Shown here: in pieces, positions 54,968 through 64,000 of the stretch
How the letters are laid out: each line of letters opens with the position of its first letter
Numbering within the stretch: position 1 is the stretch's first letter
NCBI RefSeq assembly: GCF_000027005.1
Contig: NC_012963.1
Span: 1,302,001 to 1,366,000, forward strand
DNA length: 64,000 nucleotides
Direction of reading: 5' to 3'
Source: Komagataella phaffii GS115
Taxonomy: Eukaryota; Ascomycota; Pichiomycetes; Pichiales; Pichiaceae
The notes under the pieces: generated by a model
Database searches by the model: none
What the model saw: only the letters and a program-made list of their open reading frames with translations
What the model was told of the DNA's origin: nothing
Made by a program: the position numbers and the translations under genes

Positions 54968-55987
54968 AGTTTTCGTAGATAGTGAGTGTAATTAACATGT
55001 TGATTTGGTATCAACTAACGTATCATACTTGGTTTGATCTTATGGCTTTTAATTTTTGATGCTCTGGACCAAGGGTGAAGGTCTGAATTCGAGTAGTCCA
55101 CATTAGTCTTTGAACGCTTTGGGCGTTGGTCACACATTGGAAGTGGAAGGATGAATGATTAGACTGAAAGGCTTTTCAGATTGCGTAGAATCCATTTCTC
55201 TTACTTGTCGACTAAAAAGAAAAGAACTTCACCGTATATTCGGTGTCTACCTGGAAATCACTCTCTAACCTTCATTTATGGTACGAGTTCAATCCAACCA
55301 TAAGTCAATCCTAGTCTACTTCACATAGAGCAACGAAGAACTGTCTCCTAATTATTTACTTATTCGTACACTATTTGTCTTTGCCTATCAGTGTGGTGTT
55401 TTCTTTGTCTGATTCAGGGCTAATCATACATAACTACACAACAAAACAAAATATCAACACACTAGTTATAGTCTATCGTAACAACAACTCACAGTCGATT
55501 GATTTGTAGACCTTTGTGGTAGTCGTAAAATCGACTCCTGCTTACTGTTGGACTGTTTCATTTTTATGGAAGCACATGGCCCTACATTCTCCTCACCTAA
55601 AAACCAATCTCCTCTTACAACATTCTCCCGTGTTGTAATTGGTGCCACGCCACATTTAGAGTATGCTTGTTGCCTTGGCACGGAGCTAAAGTCAAACTCG
55701 ATATGTTGCTGCAGTTAATATTTACTGTCGTTCCACCTGTTACTACGGACCCGCCGTGGTTAGGAAGCGCTGACCGACAATCGGAAACATGGTTGCATTA
55801 TTGTTGACAAGATTCATGCATATGCCTGCATGAAGAAGACATTCTCTTCATTCGTCTAGTCTACTACTGTCTTCTTTCTAGTGTTTCTGATGATTTTGTG
55901 CTTAAACCTCAAATGCTCTGATAATAGTCACCTTTGAATACTAATTAATCAACATTATCTTGGTTAATGGCTGGATTCGCTCGTCAT
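54968..55987. other. Convergent intergenic region, PRX1/C2H2 factor
   Basis: 1.02 kb between two 3' ends; no ORF with an ATG and protein-like composition, no RNA gene recognised. The frame at 55466-55681 (minus) begins at GTG. A long 3' UTR or untranslated RNA is possible. Confidence 0.4.
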
Positions 55988-57235
55988 TCAATCACGTCCT
56001 GGTCGTCCCGGTCGGCCTGCTCTTATTCTTTTGTTGAAGCGACTGTTAATATTATCATGAACCAGTTTTTGATGCCTGAGGAGTGAATCCTTCCGGGCAA
56101 AGTACTTGTTGCAGTTACTTTGCTGGCACTGAAACTTCTTTTCCTTACTGCGAGCAACTTCAATTTTTGTTCCTGAATGCTGAGAGTAGTAATGACGTTT
56201 GAACTCCGCCAGTCTTGGTAAGCCAATGACGGACCATACGCAAGTGTCGTAAGTACACCGATACCGTCGCTCCAGCTGAAATTTGTCAATGTGAGCGGCA
56301 AATAGCATTAGATTCGAAAAATACTGCGCACAGTGGGAGCATTTATAGGATCCCTTTTTTGTTTCAAGAAGTTTAGACGCAAAAACCGGATTCTTTTTGA
56401 GCTGTTCAACAAGAGAAAGAGTAGGTTCGCATGACTGACCCAAGTAGGCAATATCACCCGAATATTCGTCAACCTTTCTTTGTGTTGACCCATTAACTGA
56501 CGTATTGCCTACAGACGATGAAACACTTGAACTTTGCTTTTTAAATATAACTGGTGAGATGGTTTGAGGCAGATGTGGATATGAGAAGCTGGACCCATAG
56601 GCTGATTCAGGTAAAGGTTTGGAGTTATCTAAAGGATCCAGGGATGTGTCGTACATTGTACATGTAATGGGCTCATCTGCGATACCCTGGATTATTTCAT
56701 ACTGATAATTGCGATACTGGTGAATCCGAGAGTTTGGGGCATGAACAAAATCTAAAGCGTGCTCGTCTGCAAAAGTGGAAACATCTGGAGGTAGTGAAGC
56801 AGGAGGTGAGGTTCTAAGTGATTTCAAGGAAACTGAAGTTGTTCGACATGGTGACTTTTTCCTCACTTCTCCATTCTCATTGTAAACATTTCCAGCTTCG
56901 TCTGTGGAATAATCAAATGACATTGGACCTAGAGAAGAATGATTGTGGCTTGTGTGAGAACTTGCGCCAGTTGTATCATTGTTTGTTTCTGTATGTCCAA
57001 CCAACGTCATTGCATCTGTTCCAAAATCTCCGGTGTCCTCAGAATAAAAAATCGATGGAAAACTAACACCATCTTGCAAAGGGAACAGTTCAATCAATTC
57101 TTCTCCTGGAATAGTCGGTATTCCTATCGATCCTCCACCAGCTGCTAAGGCAGATGATGAAGATGAAGACGTGTCCATGACCTCTGTGGCTGTGCCCTTA
57201 GTCCTAGGAACTACCTCAAGCAACATGTAATCCAT
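55988..57235 (-). CDS. C2H2 zinc-finger transcription factor
   Basis: 415 residues from the first in-frame ATG at 57235; the frame stays open for 118 codons upstream without an ATG. A long acidic, Ser-rich N-terminal region is followed by three fingers near the C-terminus. The first is degenerate (KCSHCAQYFSNLMLFAAHI, about 297). The second is CTYDTCVWSVIGLPRLAEF with paired His (about 327). The third is canonical: CQQSNCNKYFARKDSLLRH (about 373). A linker NSRFNKRIR and the terminal AGRPGRPGRD, similar to an AT-hook, follow. The pattern fits a fungal family of stress or carbon-source regulators, but I cannot name an orthologue. Confidence 0.8.
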   Translation of the reverse strand: MDYMLLEVVPRTKGTATEVMDTSSSSSSALAAGGGSIGIPTIPGEELIELFPLQDGVSFPSIFYSEDTGDFGTDAMTLVGHTETNNDTTGASSHTSHNHSSLGPMSFDYSTDEAGNVYNENGEVRKKSPCRTTSVSLKSLRTSPPASLPPDVSTFADEHALDFVHAPNSRIHQYRNYQYEIIQGIADEPITCTMYDTSLDPLDNSKPLPESAYGSSFSYPHLPQTISPVIFKKQSSSVSSSVGNTSVNGSTQRKVDEYSGDIAYLGQSCEPTLSLVEQLKKNPVFASKLLETKKGSYKCSHCAQYFSNLMLFAAHIDKFQLERRYRCTYDTCVWSVIGLPRLAEFKRHYYSQHSGTKIEVARSKEKKFQCQQSNCNKYFARKDSLLRHQKLVHDNINSRFNKRIRAGRPGRPGRD

Positions 57236-57929
57236 GTCTAATGGAAAATCTGTATCCGTGTTATATATATATAGGATTTGTCTTTCAGCCTTCGAAGAGT
57301 CTTGCCGATCATTTGACTTAAGTATAACACCGACCCAAGACGCTTTGCCATTTTGATTGTGACAACCTGCATTCTTCCTACATATGCATGCATCCGACTT
57401 GAGACAGTATATTTTGATTGGCGTAATTATAAACTGAGCAGGTGGCCATACTAAATTCAATTCTAACGACGAAACTATTTTATATACCAGCCAATCCAAA
57501 GAAAATGTCAAAAAAATGTTACTCTTCTTTGAAGTGATACTAGAAATGTAGATCTTCCTTACTATAATGCCCACTAACCTAGCGGCCACTTTGTCGGATT
57601 CCGTTTTAAGACAAAATTTCGGATAACTTATCCAGTTCTAGATTACTGTACAAGGATGCATATGACTGGAAGTAGCATGCATCAAAATATCTAAATTGGG
57701 TGATAACCTCCTCCAATCGAGAAGTGGTTCCTGATTTCGAATGAAACCACGACCTACTAGAATAGTTAGTAAATTCAAGTGGTGCACGATCGTAATGGTA
57801 GGCAGCAGATCACCTGATAGTGAGAAAACGAGACGCCTCAATTTGAGGTTCGGATATATGCCAAATTATTGAATGAATAGGACTGATTCAAAGACCACTA
57901 TGGGATAGCACTGGAATATACAAAAAGAA
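57236..57929. other. Upstream region of the C2H2 gene, with a 118-codon ATG-less open frame
   Basis: 694 bp. On the minus strand the frame of the C2H2 gene runs open from 57589 to 57236 without a stop or ATG. TATATATATA at 57264-57273 is only about 30 bp before the ATG, too near for a normal TATA box. This may be a long leader, an exon of a spliced form, or chance. Confidence 0.4.
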
Positions 57930-58001
57930 TGCCATTCCCTGGAATCGAACCAAGGTTTCGTCGGCCACAACGACGTGTACTAACCACTATACTAGAATGG
58001 C
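57930..58001 (-). tRNA. tRNA-His (GTG)
   Basis: 72 nt on the minus strand. Acceptor GCCATTC pairs with GAATGGC, discriminator A. Anticodon arm CGTCG-TTGTGGC-CGACG gives anticodon GTG. T arm GGTTCGATTCC is intact and TTTTT follows. As in other eukaryotes G-1 is not encoded (the preceding base is A) and would be added by Thg1. Confidence 0.96.
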
Positions 58002-58443
58002 TTATAACCGAATAGAATCTTAATTTACTATAAACAAACATTGTCCAATGGAATTGTAAACTAGATTTTTCCTAATTATGATCGCCAAATGTTGTACGTA
58101 TTCTCCTCAGTTGCAGTTGCGATGTATTAGCTCCAAGACTCTCGGATCACAACAGTGTTAAGTCTTTCCACACTGTTTTGACTAAGAACCCAATTACAAC
58201 AAGCCAAGAATGTGATTTTTTCCTATATGAACTCGAAGCCATCCGCGTGGTCTTGTTCTATTTTTGTGCCATGTTTCCAAAATCATGATAAGACTTTCGA
58301 AATTCATTTGTGTTCAGAGTAACCCAAGAAAGATTTTGAAGCGAGCGGTATGAATTTTCTCCCCTCGACTTAAATTTTTGGTTACTTAATCGAGTGAGAA
58401 TGCTCTATTGAAACTCAGCATCCTATAGTTAAGATTCTTAAAC
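58002..58443. other. Intergenic, UBP9-like promoter
   Basis: 442 bp between the tRNA and the next start; no ORF or RNA gene seen. Confidence 0.5.
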
Positions 58444-60138
58444 ATGTTCAAAAAGTTTCTTACTGGAGATAAGTCAAAGAAAAGTGGCATTTCGACAAAA
58501 TGTAGACGAGACACTCTACACTCTCCTTCTGATATAGCCCTGACTGAAGATAGAGCAACCATTAGAGGCACCCCTACTCATCAATTTCAGCCCCCCGCCG
58601 AAGAGGATACAAGAAGTGAATACGCTGATGAATTTTCGAATCCTAATCATCCATTTGGAGATGGGAATGACAAAATTTTTGGTATGGAGAATTTTGGAAA
58701 CACGTGTTATTGTAATAGTATTCTTCAATGCCTCTACTACACCTCCGATTTTAAAGAAAAAATGCTTGCCTATCCACACAAGAATCCCAAGTTAACTTCC
58801 AGAAAGAGAAAAAGTAAAATACTAGGAAGTAAGACACACAGCTTCATAGCATATTTGAATAATCAAACCCAAAGTGCCCAGAATGCGAATGCTGCATCTC
58901 AGACGTCGTCCAGTGATAATGGTTCATCATCTTCTAAGACTAAGTCATCATCACGTCGGACATCAATTTTTGGTCTGAAGAGGGAATCCACTGTTGTTGA
59001 TGATCAATCTAGCCAAATTCAGTTGCAAGAATCGCAACACAGTGGCAACTCTTCTAATTCAACTGACGTATTTCACCAGGAGAACAACGGACTGCTGGTC
59101 AAGTATCCCAATTTCAAGAATATCAAATTTATCCCAGACATTGTAAACCAGCAAAATAATATTACCGTTGTCGGTGCGGTGTCAGATATTTCAGCAAATT
59201 CAGATCAGCGCAAGAAACAGGCCTTAGTGAATGGTCCCATTATACATCTTGATCAAAGTTTTCATGAGGAATACGGATTGAGGCTCTCCCTTTTTACCGT
59301 CATGAAAGACTTGTTTGAGTGTATGGCAGAGAACACTAGCAGCTACGGAGTTGTGTCTCCAGTCAAACTGATTGAAATATTGAAGAAAGAAAATGAACTT
59401 TTTCGATCATCAATGCATCAAGACGCTCATGAATTTCTTAACTTTGTCATAAACAGTATTACAGAAACGGAAGAAGGTTCTACCTTTCAAGGTATATTCG
59501 AAGGCTTACTTACTAGTGAGACTAAATGCCTCGCTTGCGAGACAATAAGTTCTCGGGATGAAAAGTTTCTAGATCTTTCAATTGATTTGACTAAAGATTC
59601 TTCAATAACCAATTGTTTGAAGAATTTTTCCCAAATGGAAATGCTCAATGGTAGCAATAAATTCTACTGTGACACATGTCATTCGCTGCAGGAAGCTGCC
59701 CGAACAGTGAATTTAAAGAAGTTGCCAAAAGTGTTAGCACTGCACCTGAAGAGGTTTAAGTACGAAGAAGCCCTACAACGGAATGTTAAGCTATTCCATC
59801 GAATCGCTTATACAAAAACATTAAGAGTTTTCAACACTACTGAAGACTCTGTTGAGCTGGACAAATTGTATGAACTATACGCAGTTATCGTTCACATAGG
59901 TGGAGGGCCTTATCATGGTCATTATGTTTCGCTTATAAAAACCCCCTTTTTTGGATGGCTGCTATTTGATGACGAGACTGTTGAAGCAATCAATGAAGAC
60001 TACGTGTTGAGGTTCTTCGGTGATGGTGTCGGCTTGGCCACAGCATATGTATTGTTCTACCAAGAATTACAAGAAAAAAGCTACATAAACTTCTCTCTCT
60101 ACGGTGATCATCCCAATGAGGCTGTTCATGGTGGGTAG
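58444..60138 (+). CDS. UBP9: Ubiquitin-specific protease, Ubp9/Ubp13-like
   Basis: 564 residues. Cys box FGMENFGNTCYCNSILQCLY with catalytic Cys88; a Ser-rich insertion of about 100 residues; DAHEFLNFVINSI. A zinc-binding CLACE ... CDTC pair and KVLALHLKRFKY follow, then His box GGGPYHGHYVSLIKTPFFGW and FDDETVEAI. It fits the Ubp9/Ubp13 family (S. pombe Ubp9 585), related to human USP12/USP46, which act with WD-repeat partners; the S. cerevisiae enzymes are longer (about 750). It removes ubiquitin from conjugates in the cytosol. Confidence 0.9.
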   Translation: MFKKFLTGDKSKKSGISTKCRRDTLHSPSDIALTEDRATIRGTPTHQFQPPAEEDTRSEYADEFSNPNHPFGDGNDKIFGMENFGNTCYCNSILQCLYYTSDFKEKMLAYPHKNPKLTSRKRKSKILGSKTHSFIAYLNNQTQSAQNANAASQTSSSDNGSSSSKTKSSSRRTSIFGLKRESTVVDDQSSQIQLQESQHSGNSSNSTDVFHQENNGLLVKYPNFKNIKFIPDIVNQQNNITVVGAVSDISANSDQRKKQALVNGPIIHLDQSFHEEYGLRLSLFTVMKDLFECMAENTSSYGVVSPVKLIEILKKENELFRSSMHQDAHEFLNFVINSITETEEGSTFQGIFEGLLTSETKCLACETISSRDEKFLDLSIDLTKDSSITNCLKNFSQMEMLNGSNKFYCDTCHSLQEAARTVNLKKLPKVLALHLKRFKYEEALQRNVKLFHRIAYTKTLRVFNTTEDSVELDKLYELYAVIVHIGGGPYHGHYVSLIKTPFFGWLLFDDETVEAINEDYVLRFFGDGVGLATAYVLFYQELQEKSYINFSLYGDHPNEAVHGG

Positions 60139-60315
60139 CAGGACAGAAATAACTCGGAACACCCATCCAAACATTCTCATAACACAAGCCTAGTGATCAA
60201 TTCAGTTATCTCGCCTTGACAAAGTGAAACTGGTGGTAAGACCAAACCCAAACACACGACTTTCAACTTCCAGTCGATAAATTGACCGAAGAACAAACTG
60301 AAAAGTCTTTTTGTA

Positions 60316-61299
60316 TTATAAAGGCGCATTCTTGAACAAATAGCTAACGCTTTCACCATTGTGGAGCCTTCGAATGGCTTCGGCTAGAGTGCCACTAATA
60401 TCAATGACATCAATCTTGCTGCTTTGCCTCCTGTTGGAGACCTGCGGCATGGAGTTAGTACAAGCTAGAGAATCTAAAGAAATTCCGGAGTTTATTCTCT
60501 CAATAGCGCTGTCGCTGAGGATACCATGTGTCACTATTGATACCACGCGGCGAGCTCCGCTATTCAACAATGTGTCCGCGGCCTTCACCAATGTACTACA
60601 AGTATCAGCTATGTCATCAACGAGAATACAAACTTTATCTGTAACGTCTCCAACCAAAACCATACGAGATACTTCATTAGCCCTTGCTCGTTCTTTGTGT
60701 ATCAACGCGAAGTTGAGATCTAATTCATCCGCTAACGCAGCGGCTCTTTTAGCTCCTCCGGCATCAGGACTTACGATGATAGCTTCTTTCCAATCAATTA
60801 TTCTTTCTCGAATATAACGAAGGACACTGGGTTCAGCATAAAGATTATCTACTGGAATATTGAAGAACCCCTGAATCTGCGAAGCATGCAGATCCATCGT
60901 GATTACGTGGTTGCAGCCAGCAGTGGTGAGAAGGTTAGCTATCAGTTTTGCAGTTATTGGAGCACGGCTCTTATCTTTCCTATCTTGACGAGCATAAGGA
61001 AAACTAGGAATTACAGCAGTAATCCGTCGAGCAGAGGCACTCTTGCACGCATGGATCATGATCAATAATTCCATTAGGAAATCATTTATTGCAGTTTCTC
61101 CGCATCCACTTTGAAGGATGTATACATCCTCGTCTCTGAGTGATTCGCCAATGCTAACAGCTGTTTCCATATTGGAGTATTGATATGCCTTGACATTGCT
61201 AACTTCAATCCCTAACCTCCTCGCTATCTGCTCACCTAAGTCTGGATGAGAGTTTCCGCACAGAAGTTTGATGCTGTTTTTCTTTTTTGTAACAGTCAT
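60316..61299 (-). CDS. PRS4: Ribose-phosphate pyrophosphokinase (PRPP synthetase), Prs2/Prs4 type
   Basis: 327 residues (yeast Prs4 326). Begins with [22 protein letters not shown]-binding [18 protein letters not shown]; metal site [15 protein letters not shown]; the PRPP signature [20 protein letters not shown]; and the C-terminus [20 protein letters not shown]. The enzyme makes PRPP from ribose 5-phosphate and ATP, the substrate for ADE4 (49341-50972) as well as histidine, tryptophan and pyrimidine synthesis. The short form without a long insertion fits the Prs2/3/4 class. The exact paralogue is a best guess. Confidence 0.9.
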   Translation of the reverse strand: MTVTKKKNSIKLLCGNSHPDLGEQIARRLGIEVSNVKAYQYSNMETAVSIGESLRDEDVYILQSGCGETAINDFLMELLIMIHACKSASARRITAVIPSFPYARQDRKDKSRAPITAKLIANLLTTAGCNHVITMDLHASQIQGFFNIPVDNLYAEPSVLRYIRERIIDWKEAIIVSPDAGGAKRAAALADELDLNFALIHKERARANEVSRMVLVGDVTDKVCILVDDIADTCSTLVKAADTLLNSGARRVVSIVTHGILSDSAIERINSGISLDSLACTNSMPQVSNRRQSSKIDVIDISGTLAEAIRRLHNGESVSYLFKNAPL

Positions 61300-61800
61300 T
61301 GAAACTTGTCGGGTCTATATCTATGGAGACTAATACGTTATGATGCTTACAATTTTAGTAAGTGCAAGAAAAAAGAAAAAAAAATCGAGACATTGTTTAC
61401 TGGAGCATTAATTGATTTGGCAGAGGGCCATACCACTTATCGTTGGCTGAGGTGCGCTTTCTTACCTGTGCGGTTCCAGTAGTATAAGAGAAATCAGTTT
61501 TAGTCTTATTCTAAAGTTTGTCATTTCAATAGTCTCCAGCTAAATGCAGAGAAGGAAATAGTAAATCACTCTTTATTGATCCAACAACATTAAAATTTGT
61601 ACAGTGTTATTTATTTTGCTTTGGAGGAAGCCGGCTTGACCGACAAACTTTTCACTATCCTGAATCCTGAGAAGATCCTCAGAACTTTTTTGATCTCTTA
61701 ATACCCTATAATACAAATCTTTCGCGGGTCATGGTATGGACCACTAATCGACTATCCCGAAAAGAACACTTTTCGATTATTGTTCCTATTAAACACAATT
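61300..61800. other. Divergent intergenic region, PRS/UBC6
   Basis: 501 bp between two starts with an A-tract near 61370; no ORF or RNA gene seen. Confidence 0.5.
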
Positions 61801-62544
61801 ATGGCTACGAAACAAGCTCATCGACGACTTACCAAAGAATATAAACTTATACAAGATAATTCTCCGCCATTTATTACCGCCCATCCTAGTGAATCAAATA
61901 TTTTAGAATGGCATTATGTCATTGATGGTCCTCCTGACACCCCCTACAACAACGGCCAATATCATGGAGTTCTACTGTTTCCATCAGAATATCCATTCAA
62001 ACCCCCCTCGATAAAAATGTGCACACCAAATGGACGCTTCCAAACTAATACCAAACTTTGTCTCTCTATGAGCGATTTCCACCCGGACTTATGGAATCCT
62101 GGATGGTCGGTTACAACTATACTCGTGGGATTACTGAGTTTTATGACAGGTTCCGATTCCACCACCGGATCTATAAGCACCAGTGACGCTGTGAAGGTAA
62201 ACCTGGCAAAGGCCAGTAAGTTCTACAATGCTTGCCAAAATTCAGCATTTCAGGTTCAATTTCCAGCACTTGCCAAGCAAACAATTGACCAAATACACGA
62301 AGACAGGCTGAGAGAGATCGCCGATGTACGGAAGCTAGACTGTCCCACTGATACTGCTGAAGGTGCTATCAATATTGGAGAAATAGAAGATCCAGAAGAT
62401 AAAGTGCGATACCAAATATGGAAAGAAAATGAATCCAAACGAGCAGACCAGAACGATAAATCGCCTGCATCAATCCTTTCAAAATTGCAGTACATATTGT
62501 TTTTTATATTTCTGGGTGCCATATTCAAGTATTATGTTCATTGA
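61801..62544 (+). CDS. UBC6: ER-anchored ubiquitin-conjugating enzyme Ubc6
   Basis: 247 residues (yeast 250) from the ATG at 61801; an upstream TTG start is rejected because MATKQAHRRLTKEYKLI matches the yeast N-terminus. The UBC fold has HPSESNILEWHYVIDGPPDT and the active-site Cys87 in TKLCLSMSDFHPDLWNPGW, at the same number as yeast. An acidic linker leads to a C-terminal tail anchor (LQYILFFIFLGAIFKYYVH). Ubc6 primes ubiquitin on ERAD substrates with the Doa10 ligase at the ER and inner nuclear membrane. Confidence 0.96.
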   Translation: MATKQAHRRLTKEYKLIQDNSPPFITAHPSESNILEWHYVIDGPPDTPYNNGQYHGVLLFPSEYPFKPPSIKMCTPNGRFQTNTKLCLSMSDFHPDLWNPGWSVTTILVGLLSFMTGSDSTTGSISTSDAVKVNLAKASKFYNACQNSAFQVQFPALAKQTIDQIHEDRLREIADVRKLDCPTDTAEGAINIGEIEDPEDKVRYQIWKENESKRADQNDKSPASILSKLQYILFFIFLGAIFKYYVH

Positions 62545-62792
62545 TTGTTTTAAAATGTGACCTTTAGTCAAACTTTCATGAAAGAAAAGCGGCTAACTGG
62601 CTAAAGTTTATGGCCTATTTCAGAAAGCTAGAACCCAAAACTGGTTTTTCTCCTCTGATTGCTAAACTCTTGAGTACATCCCGATCGTAGTGTTGATAGT
62701 CGTTGCTTTGTTGACTTCGTCTCAGCCCTTTTGTGAGCTGTCGTCCATAATCTCAGTGATTCATTTCATAAGCATATTTTAAATGTAATATG

Positions 62793-63011
62793 TTAACTTA
62801 GTTGATCGACATATTGTTGCAAATCTTCTTCTTCAAAAACTACTTGAACCATTAGAGAGCAAGATGGACAAATAGCAACATCTTCCCCGTCCTTTAAATC
62901 ATCTAAGGAGATTTGAAACCTATCCCCACAAGGACATGGATACTGGAAAATCTGTAGAATAGGATCAAAAATAAAATCTTCGATTTCTATATGATCATAA
63001 ATTGTTTCCAT
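62793..63011 (-). CDS. DPH3: Dph3/Kti11, CSL zinc-finger protein
   Basis: 72 residues from the ATG at 63011; nine earlier codons begin at GTG. Opens METIYDHIEIEDF (yeast MSTYDEIEIEDM). The four cysteines of the CSL zinc finger are in YPCPCGDRFQISLDDL and ICPSCSLMVQVVF. It is the electron carrier for the Dph1/Dph2 radical enzyme in diphthamide synthesis on EF2 and an accessory of Elongator-dependent tRNA wobble-uridine modification. It is ten residues shorter than the yeast protein at the C-terminus. It shares a 328 bp divergent promoter with RPS8. Confidence 0.95.
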   Translation of the reverse strand: METIYDHIEIEDFIFDPILQIFQYPCPCGDRFQISLDDLKDGEDVAICPSCSLMVQVVFEEEDLQQYVDQLS

Positions 63012-63339
63012 GAATAGTATTAAAACCTTTGAGTACACCTATATGTCACTGGATGCTTCTTACAGATTCCTCATGTAGAACCGATAAAAAGTAAAGGATC
63101 ATACAAAAAGATAGAAAAATAACAATCACGTGAGTAGATAAAGGGTAAAATAATCTTAAAAGTCACAACATCTTCAATCGGTAATTAACTTGGTCATGTG
63201 ATTTGGCTCACTTGACTTCGCTTCTAAAAATCTTTTCATACTTCTCTTTCCTTAAACATCAAGTAAAGTAAGTAAATTACCAGAACTTGCGAAATCAAGT
63301 CATTGCTCCATTCAACTTCATCGGCTAACAGTTATTAGA
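63012..63339. promoter_or_regulatory. Divergent promoter DPH3/RPS8
   Basis: 328 bp. TCACGTGA at 63126-63133 is a perfect Cbf1-type palindrome; in C. albicans Cbf1 and Tbf1 control ribosomal-protein genes, so a similar role here is possible. GGTCATGTGATT at about 63192 is a related E-box. T/C-rich stretches precede the RPS8 ATG. Confidence 0.5.
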
Positions 63340-63942
63340 ATGGGTATTTCTCGTGATTCACGTCATAAACGTTCCGCTACTGGTGCTAAGCGTGCACAGT
63401 TCAGAAAGAAGCGGAAGTTTGAGTCTGGTCGTCAAGGTGCCAACACTAAGATTGGACCAAAGAGAATCCACACTGTCAGAACCAGAGGTGGTAACAAAAA
63501 GTTTAGGGCTTTAAGATTGGAGACAGGTAATTTCTCTTGGGCATCCGAGGGTGTCTCTAGAAAGACTAGAATTGCTGGTGTTGTGTACCATCCATCAAGT
63601 AACGAACTTGTTAGAACCAACACTTTGACCAAGTCTGCTATTGTACAAATTGATGGTACCCCCTTTAGACAATGGTATGAAGCCCATTACGGTAAGGCTT
63701 TGGGTAAGCGAACACAAGCTGAAGTTGATGAGGAGTCTGAGAAATCCCCTGAATTATTAAAGGAACAGGCCTCCAGGGCTTCGGAATCCGTTTTGGAGGA
63801 TGCCTTGAGCCACCAGTTCCTTTCTGGTAAACTTTACGCCTGTATTTCTTCTAGACCGGGCCAGTCTGGTAGATGCGACGGCTATATTTTGGAGGGCGAG
63901 GAACTAGCTTTTTACTTACGTAGATTAACTGCTAAGAAATAG
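63340..63942 (+). CDS. RPS8: 40S ribosomal protein S8 (eS8)
   Basis: 200 residues (yeast 200). Begins [20 protein letters not shown], then [37 protein letters not shown], and the C-terminal [11 protein letters not shown]; the protein is complete in the window. Codon use is strongly biased to yeast-optimal codons (AAG, GGT, AGA, GTC), as for other highly expressed genes. Unlike several yeast ribosomal-protein genes it has no intron. Cytosolic small-subunit component. Confidence 0.97.
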   Translation: MGISRDSRHKRSATGAKRAQFRKKRKFESGRQGANTKIGPKRIHTVRTRGGNKKFRALRLETGNFSWASEGVSRKTRIAGVVYHPSSNELVRTNTLTKSAIVQIDGTPFRQWYEAHYGKALGKRTQAEVDEESEKSPELLKEQASRASESVLEDALSHQFLSGKLYACISSRPGQSGRCDGYILEGEELAFYLRRLTAKK

Positions 63943-64000
63943 GCATTTAAGATATCAAGTACTCTTTGATGAAATTCGCTCGACCTTTCCAATAGGTAAC

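Noticed and set aside
55466..55681. 71-codon minus-strand frame
   Set aside because: Starts at GTG, no domain, convergent gap with no other coding signal.
57638..57841. 67-codon minus-strand frame near tRNA-His
   Set aside because: No recognisable feature; overlaps only flanking DNA.
1..64000. CRISPR arrays, insertion sequences, prophage, retrotransposon LTRs
   Set aside because: None seen; the window is ordinary yeast chromosome apart from the domesticated transposase gene.

Overview
This window looks like about 64 kb of a budding-yeast (Saccharomycotina) nuclear chromosome. Nearly every gene is a single-exon ORF with a clear yeast orthologue. The two introns in VMA21 and the one in GIM3 are short (49-68 nt) with GTAAGT donors. 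There are two tRNA genes and no bacterial or phage material. CTG reads as leucine at a conserved position (VMA21 exon 2), which argues against the CTG-Ser clade. Gene content and style fit a methylotrophic-yeast relative such as Komagataella/Pichia; the genus is inference, not something the sequence proves.

Layout. 1-10.8 kb: the 3' end of a PDR-type ABC transporter, a RING/TRAF-type zinc-finger protein, MPS3 (SUN domain), a mitochondrial carrier, a PEX39/YJR012C-like KPWE protein, an acidic Fyv8-like protein and an Inp2/vezatin-like protein. 11-17.3 kb: an AIG1-family membrane protein, spliced GIM3, a small I9-type protease-inhibitor domain with a signal peptide, a domesticated pogo-type transposase, a 1.5 kb promoter region and RGI1. 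17.3-26.2 kb: flavin monooxygenase, KAP123, spliced VMA21, ERG24, a Big1/Voa1-family ER protein and an orphan membrane protein. 27.6-36 kb: LOC1, a DUF2470 membrane protein, ECM2, an EVE-domain protein, a tandem pair of acetate/ammonium transporter (ATO) genes, an alpha/beta hydrolase and CHO1. 36-45 kb: SHY1, tRNA-Gly, a Myb-like protein, VPH2, RER2, a CBS/PB1 protein, mL50 and a phosphatase of the phosphoglycerate-mutase family. 45-64 kb: ENA-type P-ATPase, ADE4, ATG33-like, ILV5, 1-Cys peroxiredoxin, a C2H2 factor, tRNA-His, UBP9-like, PRS, UBC6, DPH3/KTI11 and RPS8.

How the genes connect. Most are unrelated housekeeping genes, as is usual in yeast, but some themes recur. V-ATPase assembly in the ER is represented by VMA21, VPH2 and perhaps the Voa1/Big1 relative. 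Peroxisome biology is represented by the PEX39-like and Inp2-like genes. PRPP synthesis (PRS) and use (ADE4) lie 11 kb apart. ER lipid and isoprenoid synthesis is represented by ERG24, CHO1 and RER2. Two promoters carry recognisable lipid-regulatory sites: a palindromic pair of sterol response elements before ERG24 and an inositol/choline response element before CHO1. I found no clearly new multi-gene system. The most unusual items are the inactive pogo-derived protein, the signal-peptide I9 domain, the yeast TRAF/RING protein and the ATO tandem pair.
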